From positions 124,001 through 188,000 of the forward strand of contig OX387193.1 in the NCBI GenBank assembly GCA_947561395.2: 64,000 nucleotides of DNA, read 5' to 3'. This document shows positions 22,991-35,500 of this stretch, piece after piece; positions within the stretch are counted from its first letter, which is position 1, and every line of letters begins with the position of its first letter. Below the pieces are notes generated by a model, which did no database searches, was not told the DNA's origin, and saw nothing but the letters and a program-made list of their open reading frames with translations. Both the position numbers and the translations under genes were made by a program. The stretch comes from Buxus sempervirens (lineage: Eukaryota; Streptophyta; Magnoliopsida; Buxales; Buxaceae).

Positions 22991-25147
22991 TATTAGCCTG
23001 ATTAGTCGACCAATGAAACTACCCCACCTATTTCTAGCTTAGCCTATCTTATAATCTGTTCAGTCTGATGCGCCCCCATCTTATAAGATAAGAAGCTCGT
23101 CTGCGCCCCCTTTAGATAATCTAGACAGGGGTGAGCGTACGCCACATATTTGATACTCTGGTATCTCGTATTTTAAGCGAAAAAGACGGGCTTTATTAAA
23201 CGAGTCTACTTTTTTTTCCTCCGTCTTACGAGTGAAAAAGCATGTTTAGCCCAAAACAAGGGCTTTCTACAACTATGATCATAAGAAAATGAGTCTTACG
23301 AGGGAAATCTCATTTTTAATGAAAAATCCCGGGTTTTGGCACTTTGTTCGAGTTCCAGGAGGAGGAAGAAGAGAGCTAAGAAGGCCGAAGATAGGGCTAT
23401 TGATCATGTCGTAGATCAGGCTATTGATCTTGATCTAGTCCCTCTCCCTCTGTTCTATTTGCTAGAGAAAGATAAGGTTTAGAGAGAGATCCGGCATATC
23501 TAGCTATTGATCTAGCATATCATCTCGTTGAGCCCCTTTCTCCTGTGTCGTAGTGCCTTCCCTTATTTACATTCCAAGAGGGTGTCTGTCCCCTAGTTTG
23601 AAGATACATATCATGCAGAGAAGTCTCTGGATCTACTTTCTTTCCTTGCACTTCTCTCTCCCTTTGTCAAGATGCTCTCTCACGCCTCACTCGAGCTTAT
23701 GTGAGATCTGATTCTTCCCAAAGCTATTCATTCGCATTTTAATCTAACCTAGTTTTTCAAGAGTCTCTTCCTCAAGCTAGTAAGCCGATCGACCGACCGC
23801 GCTCTCATTCCATTTAAGAAAGCCTTGCTTGCTGGCTCTTCCCCAGTTCCTAAAAACTAATACCATACTAGAGGAGAAGTAAAATACCTAAAGAGAAGAC
23901 TCTGCTGAGATGGCTCAAGTGCTGAGTTTGCATCCAATGCATTTGCATTCTTGTAGTCAGAGCTTTACTTGTACTAAGGTGCAAAGAAGACCAACTCCAT
24001 CGAGAACGCAAAGAGGATTGGATTCTCACCTGACTATCTGAACTCAAGCTTATTAGCCGGATTCCTATTCAACTACCCCGCTTCAAGCCCTGTCCCTCAT
24101 ATAAGATAATTATGAAACCCAAGAAAAAGACCTACATACCTTTTCCTTCTTTGTGCTTTCTTTCTAGTCCCTGTGTTCGAAGATAAATAAGTCCTTCTCC
24201 TTCTTCCTTTCTTTATGCTGCTGGCCTTTTCTAGCCTGATAGTGAATGAAAGTTCAAGCAAGGTATGTAGAATTCCGCTCTTGCTTTGAGGACTATAGTA
24301 AGTACTTTACCTTTTGCTCTTCTCTTGGAGTTCCTTGGAATTCATAATCAATAGCGGGATCTCTCTTTCGACTGAGGTAGGTCACTCACATCTTGGCAAA
24401 CACGCACTACGGGAATTCACTAGAGACAGAGCCTTCTCCTAGCCATCTTCCTCACTAAATCAAGGGAAGAAACTCGAGAAAGAGCCCTATCTGTATCTGT
24501 ATCGACGCCTTCTATGGCTCACACTTCTTTCATCGAGAAAGAAAAAATAAAGGGGAAAAGACAAGATCAAGGGGACTGAACTATATCTTTAGTCGTCTCT
24601 ATCTCTGCGCCTTCTCTTTCTCTTAGCCGTCTCTACGACTAAAGCTAGACTAGACATTCTCAATAGCCTTCTCTTTCTCACCCTGATTTGTCTCTTCAGC
24701 GGGAAAAAGACCTGCAGGGAAATTAGAGAATGAATTAGATCTCTAGCCATCTCTACGACTACTGACTTCACTTTGGGCTACTACTTGAAGGGGGAGGCTC
24801 GCTTCACTCTAGAATACGAGCTACTATCCCTTCGATAACTAGGGATCCTCAACTGAAATTGAGGAAAACAAGTCAGATACTCTCTCTCGGGCGAGAACTA
24901 GAGTTATGAGTACCAAAAGTACCGAGATAAAGAGAAAGAAGACTTTTAGCTCCCTACTTTGAGGAAAAGAACTAAGATCAAGTAGAACCTCACCGAAACT
25001 ATCCTTGAAGGAATAGTCACCCAAAACCTATAGAAAGGAAAAGCAAACTATCTAGCGGAGGGTATATACTCAAGCTAAAGAAGAGAAGGTAGACTAGACT
25101 AGATCAATAGCCTTGTCCTAGACATAATCTCTAGCCGAATCTCCCTT
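22991..25147. other. possible nuclear insertion of mitochondrial DNA (NUMT), non-coding
   Basis: This block differs sharply from its AT-rich neighbours: near-balanced composition, many 'ctag', 'gaaagaaag' and 'cttctctttctc' words, and no conserved open frame. The texture resembles plant mitochondrial intergenic DNA. A degenerate repeat 'ctcaagcttattagcc(t/g)gatt' occurs at 22983-23003 and about 24053-24072. The right edge is sharp: at 25148 the R repeat starts abruptly. No mitochondrial gene was recognised, so the origin is inferred from composition only. Confidence 0.4.
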
Positions 25148-28100
25148 ATCTCAAAATATATATATTTTGAAATAAGTGATGGTTTGTTGTTACAATTTAT
25201 ATTTTGACTGAATTGCACATACATCATAGAGCACACATGGAATCATTGTAGGTCACGCACTAAATCATCATAGGGCATGCACCGCATTATCATAGGCCAC
25301 AAGCTGCATTATTGTAGGAAACATACGTCATTATCATAGGTCACACACTACGTCTTCATAGGACACACACTTGTCTAGAAAATAGACTCATAAGGGGTAA
25401 TCTAGTCCAAGGAAAAATTGTTACAGTATACCATTACTTATTATTAAACATTTTTTTAAAAGCATGGCAAGTTTTTTTCATTATATGAGAAGCCATCAAT
25501 TAATCTTAGTTTATTTTGTAAAGTATGATTAAAACCTAATTTTGCCATAGTTGAAACTATTTTTATAGTGTTTTCATATTTTTTGCTTTTTGTGTTTGTG
25601 TTCGAATTGATATAAATTGTTGAATTTATTTATATTTATTTCTATTTTGTGCTTTTATTAAATTTTCACATATTTTAGAATAGGTTTTACTCTTATTTAT
25701 CATTTACTATAATTTTGGTTTCCTTTGAGATATTTAATTTTCATTTACTTTTTAAACTCATTTTAGTACATTCAGTTATTCTTAATCGGTTGAAGATATA
25801 TATGTACTTCTTCTTTTTTTTCCTAAATTTCTTTGATTTTTCTTTGTCTTTTTACTCTAATTTTCTTTCGGTAAGGTATTTTGCATCTGATTCTGTTGCA
25901 ACAAATATTTTTCTTCTCCTATTTTCTTTAATATATTTTGTCGTTTTCATATTCTATCATGTTTATTGATATTTCTACAAACACTTTTAATGTTTTCCTC
26001 AAATTTTCTACCATGGCTGGAGCTTTTTATTGAATCCTAGAAAATCAATGTTTTTTTGTGACCTTAAAATATCTATATTTTCACTATTTATATATCTTAT
26101 GGAACTGATAATTATTATTATTTTTTGTAGCCTGCTATTTCTTGCACACCTAAGGCTAAAGTTATTAGAGTCTTTTATTCCTATTTACCTTTTCCTAGGA
26201 TTTTTTTTTCGATGAGTTGGCTTTCATGCAATGAAGATCTTAAAATATTTTGCCCTTTCCTTATTTGGTTTTTTTGTTTGTGTTAAATATTATTGTGTTT
26301 TTGCTGCGGTCCTTTTTCTTTGATATTTTTTATTTTAATATCTGCTATCTTTCGATTTAGTGTGTTCTTTTGAACAATTCTCCATTGGTTTGTGCTTTTA
26401 CTTGAGTAATCAAAGTTTATATTCCTCTATAATTTAATGTTTTTATGATTTGAAATTTTTATTGGATACTTTTTTTTTTCACTGTTTTGTCAGTACTTTA
26501 TGTTGTAAATTGTAATGAGTTTTCAATAGCTCATTTTTCTCACATTTTTAGGTGTTTATGACTTTTTTGCAAGTCTCTTGAGCTATTTTTCTCTTTTGAA
26601 ATTTAGAGTTAATTGTATTATGACGTAGACCCAATGTACAAACAAATGTCGAACTCCTTGTGATGTGAGGGAAATTCAAATGTGAGAATTATTTGGAGAT
26701 AAAAATTGAATTGAAGGATCTGTAACGAAGAACTTGAATAACAATTTTTGAAGTACTAAATCGAGTTCCATCATTTTTACTGACATCAACCTGGTAAGGT
26801 AGTTGCTTTGTTCTTTCTATGGGATTTTTGTGCTACACAGCTACTATTAACTTTTCTTGTTCATAGATTTTCTGTTTTTTTTTATTGTTTTTCCCCTCTT
26901 GGAGTAAGATTAGGGGAGTGGAGCAGACCAGCTTTTTATTTCAGCAGGCTTCAAAGGTATTTTCATATGTATCTCATGGCCAAAATTTTGAGCTTTCTCA
27001 ACTGATTCTCTAGTGTTTGGGTGGTTTATAAATGGTGAAATATCATGTTTTGGTGTTTCTATATTTAGTCAAATGTTGTTATATTGTCAATGCCTTTTTC
27101 GCTTATGTGGAATGGTTATCATTGGAAACTTTGTGACAATTACTTGCCTTGCTTGTCACTGATTTCTTTATAATGAACCTAACAATCATCTGAGCATGTG
27201 TCGTTATTTTTTCTTTCTTTTGTCACTCGTTGATAAAATACTTTGCTCATAAAATTTATTATCAAGTAATGAATATTGAAAGTTGCATTGTTAAGGATGT
27301 ATAGTTTTTATATTCTTGTAGGTCTACCATATTGTAGCAAATGAGATGTCATATTTCGTATTCGTGTGTTGTACTTGTGCCATAGTACAATAAATGGGTG
27401 TTGTTCCTGAATAGGTTTTCGACAGTGGAAATTCTAAATCTGTTTCATTTTTCTTTTCTTTTTTCCGTGGATGCATATGGGGAGACTTTAGTTGGCCCTG
27501 CCATGTTTTAGATTGTATTTCTTATTGTGGTGGTGGCTGCTTTTCACTTGATGCCACAGCCCTTTGCTTGTTCCGGATTCTTCTTATTTTTTACTACAAC
27601 TTTTTACTAAAAATAAGGGAATATTTTATCAGGGTGAACATTTTGAGAATCCATGAATTATGATCACAGAGACAGGTTTGGAGTAATGGCATAGTTCCCA
27701 CTTATTTCATTTTTGTGAATAAATTGCAGACCTTTATAAGCTTTGTTCCTACCTTTTTTAAGTGTGATCTATAGAGCTCTTAGGATTGATTAGTTGCTAG
27801 CTATTGGGTTTTCTGCTCACAAGTAATGCCTTTTCTTATTATTCTAAATCGGATTTCCCATTAAAAGAATTTCTGATGATACTTCTTGGGAAAAAGGGAA
27901 ATGGCCTGGATCAGTAGTTATAATGTTACGAGAGGAAGAATGTGGTTTTAGAGGCGAATGTTAGCGAGTAAGGACAACAATGAGAGAAGTATATGATTGT
28001 TGAGTGCAGACTTAATGCTACTTTTACTTGGAACAGATTTTATGCCCAACAGCATCTAAGATCATCTTACAGTAGTTAGTAGGATCCTCCCCTTTTTAGC

Positions 28101-28410
28101 CTTGAGTGAGGATTTTATCATCTACAAACCACAATTGTCATATAACTTTGTTGTCTCCGAAATTGAAAAGTTTAATCCATTACTCTCTTCAGATTTCTGA
28201 ATAGTCTTTTAAGACATCTTCCATTAGAATGAAAGGAATGGCGGAAATGAGGAACTCTGTAGTTTGAACCCTTCGAAGACCCAAAGAAATGTGGAATTTT
28301 CTCACTTAAAACTTGAGAGAGAGACATTCTTGAGGCAGTTTTGGCAAAACTTATGAATCCTTTCACTTTCATTACTGCATCTAGGAAATATGAGTGCTGT
28401 TTGCTTTGTT
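25148..28410 (+). repeat. R repeat, copy E (about 3.26 kb)
   Basis: Nearly collinear with 1685-4925 of copy A, including the second part ('gacgtagacccaatgtacaa' at about 26622; 'ggaatggttatcattggaaa' at about 27109; 'gaggaactctgtagtttgaa' at about 28248). It starts abruptly at 25148 in the middle of the repeat and diverges after 'atgagtgctgtttgcttt' (about 28408). Identity with copy A by eye is well above 90 percent. No coding region. Confidence 0.8.
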
Positions 28411-28580
28411 TTGTTTTGTTTTTTTGATGATTCAGAGAGGCTTTGTTTTGAATTATGGTACTTTCGGTACATACAACTTTTTGTAGTGGATTAAGGGTTG
28501 TTCTTTTTAGACATTCTTATTTAATTTATGAATAATGGTTTGAACTGCTGAGGAATTTATGAAGGCCATTTCTTTTTCCT

Positions 28581-28583
<3 letters not shown>

Positions 28584-28662
<79 letters not shown>
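28584..28662 (+). repeat. (CT)n microsatellite
   Basis: About 79 bp of CT dinucleotides with one interruption. The long Ser/Leu frame across it is an artefact of the repeat. Confidence 0.95.
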
Positions 28663-28752
28663 GTGCTTTCTCTCCCTCTTTTTATTTATTTATTTATTTT
28701 GTGTGTTAACTTTTCTGAGTATTAAAGTGGTTTTGGTTTTGAGTTTTCATAG

Positions 28753-28874
28753 ACAATGGACAGGTGGAAAATATGACTGCAGATTTAATTAGCAGTCAGC
28801 TCCTTCTTTTGGATGCTGAAGACCCAAAGAAAGATATCAAATTATGAATTCACCTGGTGGATCTGTAACTGCTG
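28753..28874 (+). pseudogene. CLPP3: one decayed exon of a plastid Clp protease proteolytic subunit (ClpP3-type)
   Basis: The exon reads GQVENMTADLISSQLLLLD, then AEDPKKDIKL, then after a small deletion NSPGGSVTAG in another frame. This is the conserved region of ClpP containing the substrate-binding GGS loop; the MTADL...SQLL wording fits the ClpP3 type best. It has an acceptor (ttttcatag) before 28753 and a donor (gctg/gtatgt) after 28874, so it came from genomic DNA rather than a spliced transcript. The loss between KDIKL and NSPGG shifts the frame. The catalytic Ser exon and all others were not found nearby. Functional ClpP3 is part of the chloroplast stromal Clp core. Confidence 0.8.
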
Positions 28875-30156
28875 GTATGTCTCTTAAGTTCACTTAGTTC
28901 ACTAATTTTTTGTTAGGGGTTACTTCCAGTTTCCCCATCTTTGTCTGGTTAATTTATCATTTAACTTTTTAATATTTTATTGCAAATTTAGTGTATAATA
29001 TAAGTGCAATTGACCTTTTCTAAGGAGTTTGCTTACTCATTATAATACGACACTTATGCTGATTTGTTCTTTTGACCAATAATTTGAGCGTACCCATTAT
29101 GCTTTGACTTAACTAGGAGATCCTACTGCACATTTATAGCTAATAGGCAGCCCTTAATGTCATATTTTGTGAGCATTTAGACATATTCTGCATCCACATA
29201 TGGCTGATGATATGAACAATATCGAATTAAATAATAAAGTAGAGAAAGTTAGATAATCACATTATTGTTGCCTTAGTTTGTAAAGAGGTTTTCTTATTTT
29301 TATCAAAGTGTTTCTTCCTGGTCAATCTTGATAAGCATCTCTCACATTAAATGCTTTTGATTGCAAGTAAATTTATTGTATGAACTAAAATTAAACTAGC
29401 ATGAGCAGTTTCGCTCCATTTTATACTGGAATAACAGTACCTATATTGAATTTTTAGTCACAAAGCGGAAGATAGAATAGAATATGTGGAGATGTATCAT
29501 TGTTTTAGTTGAAAAATCAGATAGAAGATATAATATGAATAAGAAATAGACCATTTGGGAAATGGTTATTTTTTATTCTAAATCTGTGTTGAGTCAATGG
29601 ATAGTGTAATTTTGATAGTTGCCTGAATTGACAGAGGGCAGTGATATTTCATACTCCATTTGAGGAATCTGATGTTGCAGATATAATAAGATGTCAGAAA
29701 TTGTCTATTTCTGCATATATAATAAGATATCAGAAACTGTCCATTTCTATTGTAGAGTTGTAGACAACCCTCAGAAGAACAAGTATAATCATTCTTCAGT
29801 TATATGTAATATAATCTGAAACAGTTCTCTGTTCAATAATTAATCATTAGAATCTACTTGCAAAGGAAAAATACTTATTTGTTTCATTATTCAACACATC
29901 ATTTTTGAGGTAGTGTGATTGGATCATGGATTCTTTAGTAACTACTAATTTAGTTGATATGTTCCTTCATCTTTGAACGGACAAAATTGAGTTGGTCAGA
30001 AATGATTTATATACATTGAATCTACCCAAATTATGGTTCTTGATAGATCGGAATGTTAGAACACAGGAGTTGTGTGGCTGAACACCGAAGTTTAGTATGT
30101 AATAAGTTCCTATATGTCCCATCATGTTTTCATATGATTGTTTGACTTAAATTAAG
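28875..30156. other. no gene recognised between the ClpP3 and HDA5 fragments
   Basis: AT-rich intron- or spacer-like sequence. A near-repeat 'atataataagat(g/a)tcagaaa' (about 29681-29700 and 29717-29735) is the only structure noted. Confidence 0.35.
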
Positions 30157-31021
30157 GTTTCTGAGAAGGTTTCCAAGGGGAAGTTGAATTCTGCAGTTGC
30201 CATTGTTGGACCTTTTGGACATCATGCAGGGCCGGATGAAGCAATGGGATTTTGTCCATACAATAATGTGGCAATAGCAGTAGCATCCTGTTGAATGAAA
30301 GAGTATGAATCAGTTTATATTGCTAATAACGTATAATATCTTCACTCTCTAAAGGTAAAAAAGCAAACATTTTGTTTTCTTTTTTTAACTTTTTCTTCCA
30401 ATTTAAATTATATTAGTTTCTATGTTGGCACCTTATCTTGTTTTTCCTATTGCAGCCAGAATAGGGTATTCACAAAATCTTCATTGTAGATTGGGATGTC
30501 CATCATGGAAATGGTACTCGGATGTTCTGGAAGGATCTTTGAGTCTTGTTTTTCTCTGTTCATAGGTAAACATGTAAAATTACTAAATTATTTGAGATTT
30601 TTCTTGCTTTCTTTCTTCGTATTGCTTTTTCCTTTCCCTCCCTCCCCACCCTGCCTCCTGCAGCCTCTCTTCCCCTTTTTTCTTCATCTTTTTCAGCGAT
30701 CTAAATCTTTTTGATTGTTGCACTCCTGTAAGTGAATGAAGGCTTAGAATATTTAAAGAGTAAACTGTATGTGTATATTGTTTAATAAATAGTGTTTGTG
30801 CTTGTTAGAACTCCTCTAATGTGGTTGTTGTAATAAACATTGTCTGCCAAACTCACAAAGTTGTGGTTTTTATTTCAGCTTAGCCACTAAACATTGTTAC
30901 TGACTCCCAGGTTTGACTTTGGACCGTTTATTGATTCCGGTGGCCACAGACCATATATTGATTTCTGTTGCCACGGATTTCAATCCAGACGTAATTTTAA
31001 TATCCGAAGGATTTGATGCAT
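30157..31021 (+). pseudogene. HDA5: HDA5/HDA18-type class II histone deacetylase pseudogene, three exons
   Basis: Exon 1 (30157-30302): VSEKVSKGKLNSAVAIV, GPFGHHAGPDEAMGFC and PYNNVAIAVAS, then LLNER after a frameshift; the active-site GHHA is preserved. Exon 2 (30456-30565): PE, stop, GIHKIFIVDWDVHHGNGT, RMFWKDL, stop, VLFFSVHR; the zinc-binding DVHHGN core is preserved. Exon 3 (about 30911-31021): LLIPVAT and DFNPDVILISEGFDA, with a small internal duplication of the IPVATD motif. Introns are retained with GT/AG borders (ttgcag before 30456, ag/gtaaac after 30565). Exons that should lie between exon 2 and exon 3, and those before and after, are absent. Two stops, a frameshift and missing exons make it a pseudogene. 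The functional protein deacetylates lysines in histones and other proteins. Confidence 0.82.
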
Positions 31022-32500
31022 GTTAGCTCAATTTTTCTAACCAAAATCTTTCTAATTCTTAACTTCCTGTTTTCCTTGCATATTTGCTTTGTTGGCTGCA
31101 TCAACTAAGCATTTTTCACTGGTAAAATTTGACTTGAAAATATTTCACTTCACTTAAAAGTCAATACATTCTTTTTTTTCTTTGCATTTATTAGATGATA
31201 AAGCCATAAATTTTTGTCCTATAAAGCCATAAATTGGTTGTGTAAAAATATAATCAAACTCACTTATATCAATTTAAAATTTTAAGCAAAGTCACTTATA
31301 GAGTTTTATGACATTTTAATGACTAAAACATCATCCATCATGCAAATCCTTGTATTTGAGCTGCTATTTTTAATTAAATCACTGAAGGTATATTTTTCCC
31401 AAATGATTTAATAAACAGCAACACAAATTAAATGAGTTCAGACTCTAGGTTTAGTGAACCTTTGAGGTCTCATCTCCACTACAAAAAGACTAAACAACAG
31501 TAAAATAAAAACCAGTCCAATTGGAAAAAGAAAGGAAAACAAAATTAAATAAATAAAATGAAGCCTGTGATACAGAGTTGCTGCCAGAATTCTGAAAGAA
31601 GGGAAAAAAAATTTTAAATCAAAAAATGCAAAAATGGAAGCTTAACAAGAAGGATTTTCATTGGCACAACCGTAGTAAGATATTCTTTCATCTGAAACCA
31701 CACTAGAGCCTACATTTAATTTAATTTGTTTTCTTCTTATTTTAATTTTCCCCCATTCTTGTGGTTATTTAATTTTAGGCGCATGCTCTGTTTTCTTCTG
31801 TTTGCTTTAGTTGTTTAGTATTATAAATTACACTTTTTGTGTTCATTTCTCATTTCAAAGAATCATTTTTTGCAACATTGAACATTTGAGTTTTTTTTTT
31901 CCTTTTTTATAATTAAATCTATAGTCTAAATTAGGTTATGGTTGAATTTTCCCCCTCCTCTCTAATATAACCTACTCCATGGTGTTGAGAATGAATAGGG
32001 ATGATAGCGGTATCCTGTTGGAGAAGGAAGGAAATGTTTCAGTCCAGTCCTTTTTTCATTCCTCCTAGAATTGTGGTATGATGAATGTGGGTTCCTCATA
32101 TTTGACTTGGAAGTCTCTTATTCCATCAAAGGTTTTGCAATGCCTTTTTACAAGTTTTTAGACAACTTGTCTTATGATTGACAGCTTTAGAAAGAGGGGT
32201 TGGCGTATGTAGAGGATTTTTACATAAAAGTCACTGCTTTAAATTCTAGTAGTTGGATTTGTGATCAGTGAAAGTGAAAGATGTTCATATGTTATATAAT
32301 CAATTTTAGTTGCAAGGACTCCTAAGTTCTATAGATCTCCATTCAGGGACTTGTCCGTCCCGTTTCGAAAGTACAAGAAATCCTTAAATGAGTACATTTG
32401 AGGACTGGAAATGTTTGCATAGTGATACTAACTATGTCCTTCTTAATGAATATGATGATATTGTATTTTGATAGACTGACTAGGTGAATGAAATTAGAGC
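31022..32500. other. no gene recognised
   Basis: AT-rich sequence without conserved frames on either strand, up to the truncated 3' end of the LINE. Confidence 0.35.
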
Positions 32501-32504
32501 TCTC

Positions 32505-35500
32505 ACTGAAGATCCCAAGCATCTGAGAAGCTAAGAAAAATAGATAAAAGTTCCATTTTCACCAGTTGCAACTAGCCAAGAAGAACCTTTTATAATGACT
32601 TCCTTTAAATATTTTTGAAGTTGCTTCCAAATAAAAGAATGCTTTCTTTTCACTGAAGCATCTAGAAAAGCACAATCAGGAAAGTAAAGTGATTTCATAA
32701 TGGATTTCCAAAAGCACCAGTGAGTAGAGTGAAGCTGCCAAGCAGCTTTCAACAAAAGAGCAGTGTTTGCGAGTTTAGAGCTTTTAATGTTCAATCCCCC
32801 ATGACGCAAGGGCAAGGTAATTTGATTCCAACATATAGTTGGGAAAGCATGTTTCTCTGACACCTTTTGCCAAAAAAAATCCTCTGGCTATTTTGTCCAA
32901 CCTTTCATGGATTGATGAAGGAAGAAGGAAACACTGCATGTAATAGTTGGGAATGGCAGAGAGGACCGATTGTATCAATGTTGTGCGACCCATTCGGGAT
33001 AGTAGTAAAGCTTTCCAATTAGACAATCGGTCTTGAACCTTTGTGATCAAATCCCTGCAGTCCTTAGGAGTAGGCTTCTTGAATAATACTGGAAGGCCAA
33101 GGTACTTATCTACATTGCCATTTACAGATATATTGAAAATACTTGTGATTTCTGCTCTATCATGATGCCAGGTAGTTTTACTGAAAAAAATAGAAGATTT
33201 TGAGTAATTGAGTTCTTGACCTGATTCAGCACAGAATTTATGCAATAGCCTGATCAAGCGATGTGCCTCTCTGCTGTTAGCATGACCATATAAGATAATA
33301 TCATCAACGAACATTAAATGTGTTAAAGGTGGACTGCGGTGTGACAGCCGTATACCATTGAACCTGCCTTCCATCTCATATCTAGAAATTGCTGGACAGA
33401 ACTTGCTGACAGAGGATAAAGAGATAGGGGGATCATCAACGAACATTAAATGTGTTAAAGTTGGACTGCGGTGTGACAGCCGTATACCATTGAACCTGCC
33501 TTCCATCTCATATCTAGAAATTGCTAGACTCAGAACTTGCTGACAGAGGATAAAGAGATAGGGGGACAAAGGGTCCCCCTGTCTCAAGCCTCTGGAAGCC
33601 TGAATATTCCCAACTGGTGTGCCATTAAATAGGGCACTATATGTGGCTGATTGCACACATGCCATAATCAAATTAGAGGTCCGCTCATTAAACCCACATG
33701 TTGTCAACACTTTTCTCAAGAAACTCCAGCTTACTTTATCGTAAGCTTTAGAGAAGTCCAATTTTAAACCCTAAAAACCCCAGTGGAGTGTTTTTATGGG
33801 GGGTTTTTGAGCTTATGGAGGAAATGGCATATTTCATGATGGATAAGGATGTTGTCATGAATATTTCTGCCAGGTACAAAAGCTGCCCGTGTGGGATCAA
33901 TAAGTTTAGGTAACAGTGGTCTTAGCCTCGACTATGATTTTAGAAATAATCTTGTAGCTCACATTGCAGAGGCTAATGGGCCTATAGTGATTGAGTGACC
34001 GCGGGTTGGTCACCTTTGGCACGAGGATTATGAAAGTATAATTCAATCCCTGTGGTAAAGTACCATATTGAAAGAAGTGTTGAACAGTTTCCACAATTTT
34101 TTTACCAACAGTGTCCCAGGACTTCTGATAAAAGATGGCTGGAAAGCCACCAGGGCCAGGGGCCTTAAAAGGAGGCATCTCTTTCACAACTTGCCAGCTT
34201 TCATCGTTAGAAGGTACCTGAATTAATGCCATATTCTGAGCATTTGTGATTTGAGATTGAATGAGCCCTGGCAACTGAATTTCTGTGCAGTCTGGATTGG
34301 CCCTGTACAGAGAGTCAAAATAACTTAAATAAGTAATAATATGAGATTCCATCTGATTATATTCAGTTAATTCCACGTTGTCTACAGTTCTAAGTGAATG
34401 GATGAAATTCCGACCACGTCGGATCAAGGTAGTCTTATGGAAAAATCTGGTGTTCAGATCCCCATATGATAGCCACTTCACACGGGATTTTTGGAACCAG
34501 TATACTTCCTGTTGTGACAGCAGCTTGGAGTACTCTTTTTGCAAGGCCTGTTCCTTCAAGATCAAATTGGCTTCTTTGCTTTCGGAGATGGATTCCTGCA
34601 ATGTCTGAATTTGGGCTTGAATCTGAGCAATTTTCTCATGAATATTCCCCACTTCCATTTTGTTCCACTTCTTTAATTGCCATGCTAAATTTTGAAGCCG
34701 ACTTGGCAGCAACAATGATGTTGAACCTTGCTCCCAGACTTTATGAATGAGTTGATGATTCGATGGTTCCTCTAGCCACAAGGCTTCAAACCGAGACGGT
34801 CGGCGTTTAGCTCTGTCCTTGTGGAGGAGATTCAAGATCATTGTGCAATGATCAGATACGACAATAGCCTGAGAACACAATAGAGGATTAGGGAATAAAT
34901 CAAAAAAAATTTCTGTTACAAATCCTCTATCAAGTTTCTCAGATATTCTGTGGAAGCCGTGTTGCCCGTTGGTCCACGTGAATTGTGGACCTTTGATAGG
35001 TAACTCACACAGGTTACAGCTTTGGACAAATTGAATAAACTTCTCTGTTTGAATTCTGTTGAGGGGAGAACCACCACGTTTATCAGCTTGTGATAGCATC
35101 GCGTTGAAGTCTCCAAGGATTAAAGAAGGCCCACCACGAGACTTACATAGTCGTTCAATCAGCTCCCATTGCTGCTGTTGAATATGGAGATGAGAACTAG
35201 CATGTAAAAAAATAAGTTGACAAGATTTATCAGTAAAGCTCAGCTGCATTTCAATCAGCCAATGAGTTGAGAACAGAATAGATAAGGAGATGTTATTTGA
35301 CCAAAGGATTAGAAATCCTTCCCGACGATTGATCGAAGGTTGGATAAAACAATTAGGGAAACCTGATTTTCTTGCGATCCGCTGGAGAGTTTTATCTGTT
35401 GATAACGTTTCAGAAAGCAGAACAATATCAGGGGAGTTTTTCAAATTTTGCTCTTTAAGATGTCGTTGTGTCAGAGGCCTCCCCAAGCCTCGACAGTTCC

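Noticed and set aside
28559-28792. 77-codon open frame with a long Ser/Leu run
   Set aside because: Produced by the (CT)n microsatellite.
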